Assembly: GCF_900102265.1 (NCBI RefSeq)
Contig: NZ_FNBH01000001.1
Coordinates: 1-64,000, forward strand
Origin: Epilithonimonas hungarica
GTDB taxonomy: Bacteria; Bacteroidota; Bacteroidia; Flavobacteriales; Weeksellaceae
Direction: 5' to 3'
Length of the DNA: 64,000 nt
Of this stretch, positions 24,841 to 34,328 are shown in pieces. Under the pieces are notes generated by a model. That model was given only the letters and a program-made list of their open reading frames with translations, had not been told where the DNA came from and did no database searches. Position numbers and translations under genes: made by a program. Within the stretch, counting starts at the first letter, position 1, and each line of letters opens with the position of its first letter.

Positions 24841-26052
24841 ATGTCAAAGAAGAAAAGAGTAATCATTATTGGAGGAGGGGCTGCCGGTTTTTTCACAGCT
24901 GCCAATCTTGACGAGAAAAAATTCTATGTCACAATTCTCGAACAAAATTCGGATGTTTTACAAAAGGTTAAGATCTCCGGAGGCGGACGTTGCAATGTGA
25001 CCCATGCTTGTTTTGACCCAAGAGAGCTGGTCGGTTTTTACCCGAGAGGGAATCGAGAGCTGCTGAGTGTGTTTACCAAATTTCAGCCTGGTGATACAAT
25101 GGATTGGTTTGAATCCAGAAACGTTCCCTTGAAAATTGAAAAGGATAACAGGATCTTCCCAACGACAGATTCTTCTCAAAGTATAATGAACGCTTTGATC
25201 AATGAGGTAAGAAATAAAGGTTTTGAGATCAAGAATCAAGTTTCTGTTTCTGAGATCATCAAAGATGAAGATCTTTATTTCATTAAAACAAAATCGGAAA
25301 GCTACACAGCTGAGGTTGTCGTTTATACAACTGGTAGTTCTCCAAAATCGTTGAGGATTATTGAAAATCTTGGGCACAACATCATAGAACCTGTTCCGTC
25401 TCTTTTTACATTTAACATCAAAGACGACCTTTTAAAAGATCTTCCGGGAACAAGTTTCGACAATGCTGAGATCAAAATCCCGAGCCTTAAAACTGAGGAA
25501 TCCGGCCCTCTTTTGATAACGCATTGGGGTCTTTCCGGTCCTGCCGTTCTAAAACTTTCTGCTTGGGAAGCAAGAACTCTTGCCAAACTGAAATATAAAT
25601 TTGATATTGAGGTCAATTTTATTTCAAAGTCGATTTCTGAGGCAGAAGAAATACTGAAAAACTTTAAGAATGATAATCCTAAAAAATCTGTTGGCCAGTC
25701 CAAAATATATGATATAACGAACCGTTTCTGGAATAAGGTTCTTGAGGTTAACAAAATAAACCCTGAAAAGCAAATGGCAAATCTTTCAAAAAAGGAAATG
25801 GATCAGATCTTTGAGTATATTTGTCAAAAAAGATTTTCGGTTATCGAAAAATCAACTTTTAAAGATGAGTTTGTGACAGCAGGAGGCGTGGACCTGAAAG
25901 AAATTAATTTTAAAAATATGTCGTCAAAGATCCTTCCAGATTTTTATATTGCCGGCGAAGTTCTTGATATAGATGCTGTTACCGGAGGTTTTAACTTCCA
26001 GGCATGTTGGAGCGAAGCTTGGTTGATTGCTCAACATATTAATATTAGATGA
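24841..26052 (+). CDS. HI0933/BaiN-like NAD(P)/FAD-dependent oxidoreductase
   Basis: A 403-residue flavoprotein. The N-terminal dinucleotide fold has VIIIGGGAAGFFTAANL; KVKISGGGRCNVTHA at about residue 45 is the signature of the HI0933 family, and ITHWGLSGPAVLKLSAW and the final GEVLDIDAVTGGFNFQ are conserved. Related BaiN reduces unsaturated steroids, but the physiological substrate of most members is unknown. Divergent from the thioesterase gene. Confidence 0.9.
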   Translation: MSKKKRVIIIGGGAAGFFTAANLDEKKFYVTILEQNSDVLQKVKISGGGRCNVTHACFDPRELVGFYPRGNRELLSVFTKFQPGDTMDWFESRNVPLKIEKDNRIFPTTDSSQSIMNALINEVRNKGFEIKNQVSVSEIIKDEDLYFIKTKSESYTAEVVVYTTGSSPKSLRIIENLGHNIIEPVPSLFTFNIKDDLLKDLPGTSFDNAEIKIPSLKTEESGPLLITHWGLSGPAVLKLSAWEARTLAKLKYKFDIEVNFISKSISEAEEILKNFKNDNPKKSVGQSKIYDITNRFWNKVLEVNKINPEKQMANLSKKEMDQIFEYICQKRFSVIEKSTFKDEFVTAGGVDLKEINFKNMSSKILPDFYIAGEVLDIDAVTGGFNFQACWSEAWLIAQHINIR

Positions 26053-26101
26053 TGAAATATTTTATTAAATTTGAACCCATATTTATTTATTTTATAACAT
26101 A

Positions 26102-26428
26102 ATGAAATTTCCTAAAACAATTTTTTTGGTTTTATCAATTCTTATTACAATGATCTCTTGCCAGACCAGAGTTGTAACACCTAATAAGCCCATGTATGAC
26201 AATACTTTAGAGCTTTATAAAAAATATACGATTCAGACCAAAGATGCCAAATCTCAAAAACTTGAGATCATAAAAGTAGATGCGACGAAGATCTATGGTA
26301 AGAACAAAGCTGGAGAGATGGTAGAAATCGAACGAAGCGAAGTAAGAGACATCAAGAAACCGGATGTTATCTTATCTGTTTTAATTGGTCTTGCAGCTGT
26401 TGCGGCTGTTATTTTTATTCCAATTTAA
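26102..26428 (+). CDS. small lipoprotein with C-terminal membrane segment
   Basis: Lipobox ITMISC at residues 15-20, then a small beta-rich domain (YTIQTKDAKSQKLEIIKVDA, IYGKNKAGEMVEIERSEV) and a strong hydrophobic C-terminus (ILSVLIGLAAVAAVIFIPI). The same order (lipobox, small domain, C-terminal membrane helix) recurs in the protein at 32038. Function unknown. Its end overlaps the converging DUF2809 gene by 14 bases. Confidence 0.75.
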   Translation: MKFPKTIFLVLSILITMISCQTRVVTPNKPMYDNTLELYKKYTIQTKDAKSQKLEIIKVDATKIYGKNKAGEMVEIERSEVRDIKKPDVILSVLIGLAAVAAVIFIPI

Positions 26429-26816
26429 TTTTTGTAATGAGGTATAAAATCAGACATCCTGCGAAATAGCAAAGAATATCCAGCCAACTGAAAGAGTTAC
26501 CAAGGACGATCATCATGATCCGATTATCTTTGAAGCCCATCAATTCTCCGAAGTGAAAATACTGGGCAAACTCGATCATACAGGAAAAAATAAAAATTCC
26601 GATGATCAGTTTTGTTGAATTAAAGCCAAAAAAGGCTTTGATGAAATAGTATATCAACATTACAACAAAAACGTCGCCAAGATATGCTCTTACAAAAAAC
26701 AGATCTTTGAGTTTTGTTGCAATCAGAATTTCTACAAGAAAAATGAAAACGGCGATGATAAGGTTTTTGTAGTCGAATTTAAAATTAATTTTCACGGAAT
26801 TGTTTTTATAAGTCAT
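26415..26816 (-). CDS. DUF2809 family membrane protein
   Basis: A 133-residue protein with four predicted helices. RAYLGDVFVVMLIYYFIKAF, MIEFAQYFHFGEL and VLGNSFSWLDILCYFAG are the conserved DUF2809 blocks (VanZ-like layout). Function unknown. Confidence 0.85.
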   Translation of the reverse strand: MTYKNNSVKINFKFDYKNLIIAVFIFLVEILIATKLKDLFFVRAYLGDVFVVMLIYYFIKAFFGFNSTKLIIGIFIFSCMIEFAQYFHFGELMGFKDNRIMMIVLGNSFSWLDILCYFAGCLILYLITKIKLE

Positions 26817-26820
26817 AACA

Positions 26821-26853
26821 AAAAACCGAGGTAATTATTACCTCGGTTTTTTT
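26821..26853. terminator. terminator downstream of the thioredoxin-fold gene
   Basis: AACCGAGGTAAT and ATTACCTCGGTT form a near-perfect hairpin with A-tract and T-tract flanks. It separates two minus-strand genes and overlaps the stop of the gene at 26852. Confidence 0.8.
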
Positions 26854-27469
26854 ATTTCTTTACTTTGATCGTACAGCCAATCGCGACTGTTTTCTCGGTC
26901 TTGACAGGTTCATTTTTCAAAAGCTGGTTCACAGCATCTTGAACATAATAATCAGAAACGTCATTTGGATTTTCATAATTGTTATCGATCGTTCCAATGT
27001 ATTTCACAATATTTTTTCCGTTCTCTTTTTTCAAAATATAAACATGTGGCGTTTTTGTAGCACCGTAGATCGGATAGATTTTCTGACCTTCATCCACCAA
27101 ATAAGGAAACGTGAATCCTTTTTCCTTTGCTCGGGTCTGCATCTCCGCAAAGCTGTCCTGTGGCTGAACTGCCGGGTCGTTTGGATTGATGGCAATCACA
27201 GGATAACCTTTGTCTTTGTACATTTTATCAAGCGCAATGATCCTGTCTTCATATTTCTTGGCGTATGGACAATGATTACAAGTGAAAATCACAATAAAAC
27301 CTTTTGCAGATTTATAATCGCTTAAGGAAACCATTTTTCCGTCCACGTTTTTCAGTTTAAAATCTGTGGCTTCATCGCCAATCTTGTAACCAGAATCATA
27401 AACTTTTGTGAAACTCAGTAACCCCAAAATCAAGATTAAACCAAACGAAAACCATTTTATTTTTTTCAT
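26852..27469 (-). CDS. exported thioredoxin-like redoxin
   Basis: A 205-residue protein with an N-terminal signal segment (about residues 5-22) and an AhpC/TSA-like thioredoxin fold; the redox pair is Cys64-Asn-His-Cys67 in FTCNHCPYAKKYED. KTPHVYILKKENG holds the cis-Pro. It probably reduces thiols or peroxides outside the inner membrane. It sits within a few bases of a TlpA-like gene, making a small periplasmic thiol operon. Confidence 0.88.
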   Translation of the reverse strand: MKKIKWFSFGLILILGLLSFTKVYDSGYKIGDEATDFKLKNVDGKMVSLSDYKSAKGFIVIFTCNHCPYAKKYEDRIIALDKMYKDKGYPVIAINPNDPAVQPQDSFAEMQTRAKEKGFTFPYLVDEGQKIYPIYGATKTPHVYILKKENGKNIVKYIGTIDNNYENPNDVSDYYVQDAVNQLLKNEPVKTEKTVAIGCTIKVKK

Positions 27470-27481
27470 AATATTAATATT

Positions 27482-27973
27482 TTATGGATTGTAATATTTA
27501 GTAATTGCAGACTCTAATTCTTCCAAAGATATTTCGCCATTGTTGAAGAACACTTTTTTCCCATTTTTATAGAAAAAAGTTACCGGGATCTCGCCTTCCC
27601 AATTGTCCTGGAATTTCGGAATCCAAGTGTTCATTCTTTTATTATCATCCAGAATCACAACTTCAGCGTTCAGATTTTTATTTTTGATGAAGTTGATGAC
27701 CTTTGCCTTATCTCTCGCCATGTCCAAGGAAACCAAAAGCATTTTGAAATTAAGATTCTTAGAATATTTGTTGTTAACCTCGATGAAATGTGGTAATTCT
27801 TTAACACAAGGCGCACAGGTCGTTGCCCAGAAATTAACAACAAGAAACTTATCTTTTTCCTGATTGATGCGTTTTTCCAAATCTTCATATTTGATCAAAG
27901 AAACATCAGTTTGAATCTGAGCATTCATCACAAAAGGGAAAATTAATATGAGAATTTTTACTAAAGTCTTCAT
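27482..27973 (-). CDS. TlpA-family thiol:disulfide reductase
   Basis: About 163 residues with a signal peptide (MKTLVKILILIFPFVMNAQ) and a thioredoxin fold whose active site is CAPC (residues 53-56) in NFWATTCAPCVKELPHF. I use the ATG at 27973; the TTG two codons earlier lies in a TACCTTTG promoter-like sequence (27984-27977), which would leave almost no leader. It is followed after 12 bases by the redoxin gene. Confidence 0.88.
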   Translation of the reverse strand: MKTLVKILILIFPFVMNAQIQTDVSLIKYEDLEKRINQEKDKFLVVNFWATTCAPCVKELPHFIEVNNKYSKNLNFKMLLVSLDMARDKAKVINFIKNKNLNAEVVILDDNKRMNTWIPKFQDNWEGEIPVTFFYKNGKKVFFNNGEISLEELESAITKYYNP

Positions 27974-28059
27974 ACTCAAAGGTAATAAAAGAATTTAATT
28001 AAGAAAAAATTGTTTCGGTTTGATTTTTGACCATTAATTATCAACCAAATCTTATGATT

Positions 28060-28236
28060 ATGAAAAAGCTATTATTCATCGGAATATTGTCATCATCAAT
28101 TATCAGTTGTGTTCCGGATAAAGACAAACGTGAACAACGGAAAGACGACCATAGCGCAGAACATATGAGAAATAAAGGTGTAGATTCTGCAGCACTTTCA
28201 ACGGACAAAAAAGTGGATACGGTAGGCGTAAAATAA
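28060..28236 (+). CDS. small lipoprotein
   Basis: A protein of about 58 residues with signal and lipobox IISC (Cys17), followed by a highly charged tail (PDKDKREQRKDDHS). The start could be the ATG at 28054 or 28060. It ends two bases before the converging mutS stop. No family recognised. Confidence 0.55.
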   Translation: MKKLLFIGILSSSIISCVPDKDKREQRKDDHSAEHMRNKGVDSAALSTDKKVDTVGVK

Positions 28237-28238
28237 TA

Positions 28239-30818
28239 TTACTTCCCAATCATCTTTTTGATTGCATTGAGCTTCATCAACGCTTCAATAGGTGTCAACG
28301 TATTGATGTCGATTTTAGTCAATTCTTCACGGATGTTTTCCAGTACAGGGTCATCCAATTGAAAGAATGAAAGCTGAAGATTTTCTTCGGTCACTCGTTT
28401 TATTTTCTCTCCGGAATCCTGAGTTGTTCTGTTGGACTCCAACGTTTTGAGAATTTCATTCGCACGATTGACCACTTTGGAAGGCATTCCTGCCAACTTC
28501 GCCACGTGAATACCAAAACTATGCTCACTTCCGCCGGAAATCAATTTTCTGAGGAAAATAATATTGCCTTTCGCTTCTTGGATTGAAACATGAAAATTTT
28601 TGATTCTCTCGAAGTTGACTGACATTTCGTTCAGTTCGTGGTAATGGGTTGCAAACAAAGTTTTTGGCTGGGTCGGATGCTGATGAAGATATTCAGCAAT
28701 GGCCCACGCAATGGAAACACCGTCGTAAGTGGAAGTTCCACGCCCGATTTCGTCTAGCAAAATCAAACTTCTGTCTGAGATATTATTAAGGATATTCGCC
28801 GCTTCATTCATTTCTACCATAAAAGTCGATTCACCGGCAGACAAATTATCCGTCGCACCAACTCTTGTGAAAATTTTATCCAATGTTCCAATCTCAGCGT
28901 GTTTCGCAGGAACAAAACTTCCGATCTGGGCCAGTAGAGAAATAATCGCAGTTTGTCTCAGAATTGCGGACTTTCCGGCCATATTCGGTCCGGTAACCAT
29001 TATGATCTGCTGAGAATCCCTGTCCAGAAAAACATCATTCGGGATATAAGATTCGCCAAGTGGAAGCGATTTTTCAATGATTGGATGTCGTCCTTCCTGG
29101 ATATCAATCGAGAAAGAATCATTCAGAATCGGTTTGGTGTAATTATCTTCAACAGACAATTCTGATAATCCGGCGGCACAATCCAATTCGCCAATCAGTT
29201 TCGAGTTTTCCTGCAATTGGTCGATGTAGATCAGAACATTTTCGCAGACATTTCGGTAAAGTTCCAATTCCAGCTTTCCGATCTTTTCTTCAGCGCCTAG
29301 GATTTGGCTTTCGTATTCCTTAAGTTCTTCGGTAATGTATCGTTCGGCATTGACCAAAGTCTGTTTCCGAATCCAGTCTTCCGGAACTTTATCTTTATGG
29401 GTGTTTCTGACCTCGATATAATAACCGAAAACACCATTGAAGTCAATTTTCAAACTTGTGATTCCAGTTCTTTCGATTTCACGTTGGCACATTTCGTCCA
29501 GGAAACCACGGCCTTTGCTTTGAAGATTTCTCAAATGGTCGAGTTCTTCCGAAATTCCTTCCTTGATAACGTTCCCTTTATTAATATTCACAGGAAGTTC
29601 GTCATTCAAATGGCCATTGATCAGATGGATTAATTCTTCCAAGTTGATAAAAGGGTCAATCCAGGCCAGAACATCCGGAAAATTCAGAAGTTTTTTTCTT
29701 ATTTCATTAATGTTAATGATACTTTGACGGAGATAACCTAATTCTTTCGGTGAAATCTTTTCGGCGGCCAATTTTCCTATTAATCTATCCAGATCAGAAA
29801 TGCCTTTCAGCAAATCCTTGATGTCATATTTTAAAGAATCTTCTTTATTCAGAAATTCAATCAGATTCAGTCTTCGGTTGATATCACCAATATTTTTTAA
29901 AGGTAAGATCAGACGTCTTCTCAACAATCTTCCGCCCATTGGCGTGCAGGTTTTGTCAATAATATCGAGAAGCGATTTCCCCTGATGATTGGCAGAATAA
30001 ACGATTTCAAGATTCCTTAGTGTGAAGTTGTCCATCATCAGATAATCATCCTGAGGAATCACTTGGATTCTTGTAATATGTTGTAAAAGTGAATGATGTG
30101 TGTCTTCAACCAAATAAGCGAAAATCGCTCCAGCAGCAGTGATTCCCAGTTTATGTTCCTCTATTCCAAAGCCTTTCAGAGATTGTGTCTTAAAATGCGA
30201 AGTCAGTTTTTCGTAAGCATAAGGATATTTGAACGCCCAATCCTCCAGCTTGAAAACATTTTTATTTTTCAACTGATTTGGAATCTCCAGAGTTCTCTGA
30301 TAAATGATCTCGTTCGGGTCGAAGGTGTGAACAATGTGAAGTAATTTCTCCAAATTTCCCTCGCTCACAAGAAATTCACCTGTTGAAACATCCACAAGCG
30401 CCATTCCATACTTTTCTTTTTCTTTATGAAGAGAAAGCAGGAAATTATTCTTCTTAGAAGTCAGAACCTGGTCATTAAAAGTAACTCCTGGAGTCACCAA
30501 TTCCGTAACACCACGTTTTACAATGCCTTTTACCGATTTTGGGTCTTCCAATTGGTCACATATGGCAACACGCATTCCCGCTCTTACCAATTTTGGAAGA
30601 TAAGAATCCACCGAATGATGCGGAAATCCGGCCAGTTCAATATGACCTTCGCCATTGGCTCTTTTGGTCAGAACGATTCCAAGGATCTGCGAAGTCTTTA
30701 TCGCATCCTGTCCAAAAGTTTCGTAGAAATCGCCCACGCGGAACAGCAATAATGCATCAGGATATTTTCCTTTGATGGTATTGTATTGCGTCATTAACGG
30801 AGTTTCTTTCTTTGCCAA
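28239..30818 (-). CDS. mutS: DNA mismatch repair protein MutS
   Basis: Recognises base mismatches and recruits MutL. 859 residues, standard length. The N-terminal mismatch-binding Phe-X-Glu is in RVGDFYETFGQDA (about 35-37); the ATPase has Walker A GPNMAGKSAILRQ near 617, Walker B LILLDEIGRGTSTYDG, and FATHYHEL. Monocistronic in this window. Confidence 0.97.
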   Translation of the reverse strand: MAKKETPLMTQYNTIKGKYPDALLLFRVGDFYETFGQDAIKTSQILGIVLTKRANGEGHIELAGFPHHSVDSYLPKLVRAGMRVAICDQLEDPKSVKGIVKRGVTELVTPGVTFNDQVLTSKKNNFLLSLHKEKEKYGMALVDVSTGEFLVSEGNLEKLLHIVHTFDPNEIIYQRTLEIPNQLKNKNVFKLEDWAFKYPYAYEKLTSHFKTQSLKGFGIEEHKLGITAAGAIFAYLVEDTHHSLLQHITRIQVIPQDDYLMMDNFTLRNLEIVYSANHQGKSLLDIIDKTCTPMGGRLLRRRLILPLKNIGDINRRLNLIEFLNKEDSLKYDIKDLLKGISDLDRLIGKLAAEKISPKELGYLRQSIININEIRKKLLNFPDVLAWIDPFINLEELIHLINGHLNDELPVNINKGNVIKEGISEELDHLRNLQSKGRGFLDEMCQREIERTGITSLKIDFNGVFGYYIEVRNTHKDKVPEDWIRKQTLVNAERYITEELKEYESQILGAEEKIGKLELELYRNVCENVLIYIDQLQENSKLIGELDCAAGLSELSVEDNYTKPILNDSFSIDIQEGRHPIIEKSLPLGESYIPNDVFLDRDSQQIIMVTGPNMAGKSAILRQTAIISLLAQIGSFVPAKHAEIGTLDKIFTRVGATDNLSAGESTFMVEMNEAANILNNISDRSLILLDEIGRGTSTYDGVSIAWAIAEYLHQHPTQPKTLFATHYHELNEMSVNFERIKNFHVSIQEAKGNIIFLRKLISGGSEHSFGIHVAKLAGMPSKVVNRANEILKTLESNRTTQDSGEKIKRVTEENLQLSFFQLDDPVLENIREELTKIDINTLTPIEALMKLNAIKKMIGK

Positions 30819-30887
30819 TTTCCTGATTTTAGAAGCGCTAAAATACGAAATTAATATGCAGAAAAGAGAAGGATATTTTGCGGAAAT

Positions 30888-31760
30888 TTATTTTTTATTC
30901 AACTTTTCCAAAGCTTTGGAACTTTTTCTGTAGGCCCATTCTTCTTTATATTTTACCCATTTTGCCTTGAAGATTTTTCGCATCAGCTTATCCGTGTATC
31001 GCATAATGAAAACGTGATAAAGCATACTCAGAAACTTTGAAGGACGATTAGGCAACGCCCTGATAGATAAGGAAAAACCTGGTTCCAGGTAACGGTTGTA
31101 ATGCCAGAAAGCACCAGGAATAAACAAAGCGTCGCCGTGTTCCATCAGGATTTCTGTTCCTGCGGCATATTTCAAAGCAGGATATTTTTCGTAGTCCGGA
31201 TTGTCGTAATCAATATCTTCTATCGTATGGACAGACAAGGGAACTTTGTAAAGCAATTCGTTTTGAGTCTGGTCAAAAAGTAAAATCCTTTTCTTTCCTC
31301 CAAAATGAATATGGAAAAAATCCCCCAGATCAACGTCGTAATGCATCAGAACATGCGCTTCACTTCCTCCGAAAAATAGGGTGGGAAGCCGTTTGAAAAA
31401 CTTCATTCCCAAATCTGGATAAGTGAAGTCTTCTAATAATTCTGGTAATTTGTCAGTGATGATGTAAAAAAAGATCCTAAGGTCAGAAGGTTTATTTTTT
31501 ATGGTATCGATATAATCCTTCATTTTCATCTCCGTTGCTGGCGTATCAGAACTTTTGTTGGCATCGGCGGGCTTGTTGTCATATATTGGAACAATTTGTT
31601 CGCCCGCTTTTTCCCGGATGTAATCAAGATTCCATTTCTCATAAGCCCCCCATTGCTTTGCGAAACCTTTTATCAAAAGCGGTTTGTGGGGTTTGAAATA
31701 TTTCTTTTGAAAGTCTTCTTTATCAATGTGTTCTACAACGTCAACAGGATTCAGGATCAT
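30888..31760 (-). CDS. cupin-like/JmjC-fold protein
   Basis: A 290-residue protein of the cupin_8/JmjC type. An Fe(II)-binding set is plausible in MHYDVDLGDFFHIHFGGKKR (HxD) with a distal His in FIPGAFWHYNRYLEPG; the Lys of GGKKRILLF fits the 2-oxoglutarate site. It may be a 2-oxoglutarate-dependent hydroxylase acting on a protein, but the target is unknown. The 31761-32037 spacer shows no gene. Confidence 0.8.
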   Translation of the reverse strand: MILNPVDVVEHIDKEDFQKKYFKPHKPLLIKGFAKQWGAYEKWNLDYIREKAGEQIVPIYDNKPADANKSSDTPATEMKMKDYIDTIKNKPSDLRIFFYIITDKLPELLEDFTYPDLGMKFFKRLPTLFFGGSEAHVLMHYDVDLGDFFHIHFGGKKRILLFDQTQNELLYKVPLSVHTIEDIDYDNPDYEKYPALKYAAGTEILMEHGDALFIPGAFWHYNRYLEPGFSLSIRALPNRPSKFLSMLYHVFIMRYTDKLMRKIFKAKWVKYKEEWAYRKSSKALEKLNKK

Positions 31761-32037
31761 ATTAATTGTTTTGATTCAATAAAAATAATAAAAATGAATT
31801 CTAATAAAATGTTCTTTTTAAAAATTAATAAAAATCAAAATTCTAAATGCTGTTTAAAATAAAACCCCAAATGTTGAGATCATCAGCCTTAAAAGTGACA
31901 TGAGAACACTCAAATTCCGAAAATCCTTATATTTTCAATCCCAATTGAACTGAAAATATTTTTATTTTAAGTGACTAAAAAATAGGTTTCATTAAAAGAA
32001 AATCAAAAATTATACGTTTAATTCTTAAATTTGGCTA

Positions 32038-32538
32038 ATGAAAAAACATCTTTACCTCCTTATATTATCATTTTCTCTGATAAGCTGTTATACCTATAGG
32101 GTTAAATCAGAAAATGAAACAACAGCAAAAAATACGCAGCAAATACGTACAAAACAAATGGATGAACCTGTTGCAACAAAAGCTATTGCAAATGTTCAGG
32201 CAAATGTATCTGCGATTGAACCGGGTAGCACGAAAAAAAATAGAACTACAATAGATAAGGCTCCTAGATCGATGAGCATTCAGGAAAAGTTGGAGATCAA
32301 TAAATACTTTAAAATAGAAGTTGGAGGTAAGCCGTATAAGATCCAGGTTGATAAATGGGAAAGTGATACTTTAGTTGCCCACGTTATCCATAAGCCAAAA
32401 AAGATCCTCAAATTCCATAAGAACCAGATTGACCAGTCAACGATAGCAGAAAGACGTTTCTCCCAGCCAGTGGCTGATATCATTACTGTTGTGGCTTATG
32501 CCGGCGTTGGTATTGGAATTTGGGCATTGGTACGATAA
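32038..32538 (+). CDS. lipoprotein with C-terminal membrane segment
   Basis: 166 residues: lipobox SLISC (Cys17), a low-complexity linker, a small beta-rich domain (INKYFKIEVGGKPYKIQVDK, LVAHVIHKPKKILKFHKNQI) and a C-terminal hydrophobic stretch (VAYAGVGIGIWALV). It shares this architecture with the protein at 26102, so the two may be distant relatives. Function unknown. Confidence 0.7.
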   Translation: MKKHLYLLILSFSLISCYTYRVKSENETTAKNTQQIRTKQMDEPVATKAIANVQANVSAIEPGSTKKNRTTIDKAPRSMSIQEKLEINKYFKIEVGGKPYKIQVDKWESDTLVAHVIHKPKKILKFHKNQIDQSTIAERRFSQPVADIITVVAYAGVGIGIWALVR

Positions 32539-32578
32539 TAATGAAAGTTTTTTAAATTAAAATCTGCCATATATCATA

Positions 32579-32607
32579 AAGCCGCAATTTCATGCGGCTT
32601 ATTTTTT
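32579..32607 (+). terminator. terminator after the lipoprotein gene
   Basis: AAGCCGCA (32579-32586) pairs with TGCGGCTT (32593-32600) around ATTTCA, followed by ATTTTTT. Confidence 0.75.
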
Positions 32608-32776
32608 GATGATCAGCAGGAGTTTGAACGTTTGTTTAATTTCAAATCGAAATTATTCATAATATCTTTCAAAAAATTATTTATAGTTAATCCAAATAAC
32701 CTCATATTTGTATTATAAACTGTAACCCAAAATAACATCCCAAATAAAAGTTTGATTAAAATCTATAGATATCCAA

Positions 32777-34186
32777 ATGAAGGTTGAACAAATATATACA
32801 GGCTGTCTTGCGCAAGGAGCATATTACATTGTTTCTGAAAATGAAGCGGCGATCATTGACCCGCTAAGAGAAGTGAAACCTTATCTTGAACGTTTGGAGA
32901 AAGATAAAGTCAAACTCAAATATATTTTTGAGACGCATTTTCATGCCGATTTTGTTTCGGGACATTTGGATCTATCTAAAAAAACCAATGCTCCAATTGT
33001 TTTCGGACCAACGGCGAAACCAGAATTTGATGCAATTATTGCAGAAGATAATCAGGTTTTCAAGATAGGAAAAATCAAAATTAAAGTTCTTCATACGCCA
33101 GGACATACTTTGGAAAGTTCGACTTTTCTTCTGATAGATGAAGATGGAAAAGAAACGGCTATTTTCTCTGGTGATACCTTATTTTTAGGTGATGTTGGAA
33201 GACCTGATTTGGCTCAAAAAGCTGGCGAAATCGATGAAAAAGATTTGGCTGGAATGCTTTATGAGAGTCTTCAAACCAAGATTTTACCTTTAGATGATTC
33301 TATCACGGTTTATCCTGCTCATGGTGCTGGCTCTGCTTGCGGAAAGAATATGCAGAAGGAAACTGTTGACACTTTGGGAAATCAAAAAAGAACCAATTAT
33401 GCTCTGAATCAACCAGATAAAGAATCTTTTATTAATGAAGTTCTTGACGGATTAACTGCACCACCAAAATATTTTGGGATGAATGTCGCAATGAACAAAG
33501 GCGGTTACGAAAGTTTTGACCAAGTTCTGAAAAAAGGAAATAATCCTTTGTCTGTTGAAGATTTTGAAACTTTAGCAGAAGAAACCGGAGCTTTGATTCT
33601 GGACACAAGAAGTGCATCTGTTTTTCATAAAGGTTTTGTTCCGAATTCTATCAATATCGGAATCAAAGGTGATTTTGCGCCTTGGGTTGGAGCGATGATT
33701 GTGGATGTTCAACAGCCTATTCTTTTGGTTTCTGACGAAGGAACAGAAGAGGAAGTGATAACGAGATTGAGCAGAGTTGGATTTGATAATGTTTTAGGAT
33801 TTTTGGACGGAAGCTTCGACGCTTGGAAAAATTCCGGAAAAGAAACCGACGAAATCAGAAGAATCTCAGCGGAAGAATTTGCTAATGAATTTTCTGAAAA
33901 TGTGAAAGTTATCGATGTTAGAAAAGAAACGGAATATGAAGCAGAACATATCAACGAAGCTTACAGCAAACCTTTGGCTTACATCAATGACTGGGTTAAT
34001 TCGTTAGATAATGCCGAGCATTTTTATATTCATTGTGCTGGAGGTTACAGAAGTATGATTGCGGCAAGTATATTGCAGTCAAGAGGTTATAGGAATTTCA
34101 CTGAGGTTGATGGCGGATTCAATGCGATTAAGAAAACAGAGAAGTTTCCTTTGAGCAATTTTGTCTGCCAAAGTAAAACTTTGTAG
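32777..34186 (+). CDS. MBL-fold persulfide dioxygenase-like protein with two rhodanese domains
   Basis: 469 residues. The metallo-beta-lactamase domain (1-240) has THFHADFVSGH with His54, His56 and Asp58, then TPGHTLES and SGDTLFLGDVGRPDL, the pattern of ETHE1-like persulfide dioxygenases. Two rhodanese domains follow: the first lacks a Cys (SDEGTEEE loop), the second has the active-site Cys in HCAGGYRSM. The fusion resembles CstB-type enzymes that oxidise persulfides. A thioredoxin gene follows 142 bases on. Confidence 0.88.
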   Translation: MKVEQIYTGCLAQGAYYIVSENEAAIIDPLREVKPYLERLEKDKVKLKYIFETHFHADFVSGHLDLSKKTNAPIVFGPTAKPEFDAIIAEDNQVFKIGKIKIKVLHTPGHTLESSTFLLIDEDGKETAIFSGDTLFLGDVGRPDLAQKAGEIDEKDLAGMLYESLQTKILPLDDSITVYPAHGAGSACGKNMQKETVDTLGNQKRTNYALNQPDKESFINEVLDGLTAPPKYFGMNVAMNKGGYESFDQVLKKGNNPLSVEDFETLAEETGALILDTRSASVFHKGFVPNSINIGIKGDFAPWVGAMIVDVQQPILLVSDEGTEEEVITRLSRVGFDNVLGFLDGSFDAWKNSGKETDEIRRISAEEFANEFSENVKVIDVRKETEYEAEHINEAYSKPLAYINDWVNSLDNAEHFYIHCAGGYRSMIAASILQSRGYRNFTEVDGGFNAIKKTEKFPLSNFVCQSKTL

Positions 34187-34204
34187 AAACAAATTTATTT
34201 CGCG

Positions 34205-34288
34205 TTTTGTCATTCTGAATGCAACAAAGTGGAATGAAGAATCTATGTCGCAGAATAGAGATTCTTCACTTCGCTCAGAATGACAAAA
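34205..34288. repeat. palindromic repeat of the TTTGTCATTC family, copy B
   Basis: TTTTGTCATTCTGA (34205-34218) pairs with TCAGAATGACAAAA (34275-34288). The inner part also contains GAAGAATCT / AGATTCTTC, giving a second stem. Confidence 0.7.
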
Positions 34289-34328
34289 TTGTAGATTTTA
34301 TCAAATACAACTTATAACATCTTTTCTT

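Noticed and set aside
29304-29633. Plus-strand frame opposite mutS
   Set aside because: Antisense shadow of a conserved gene.
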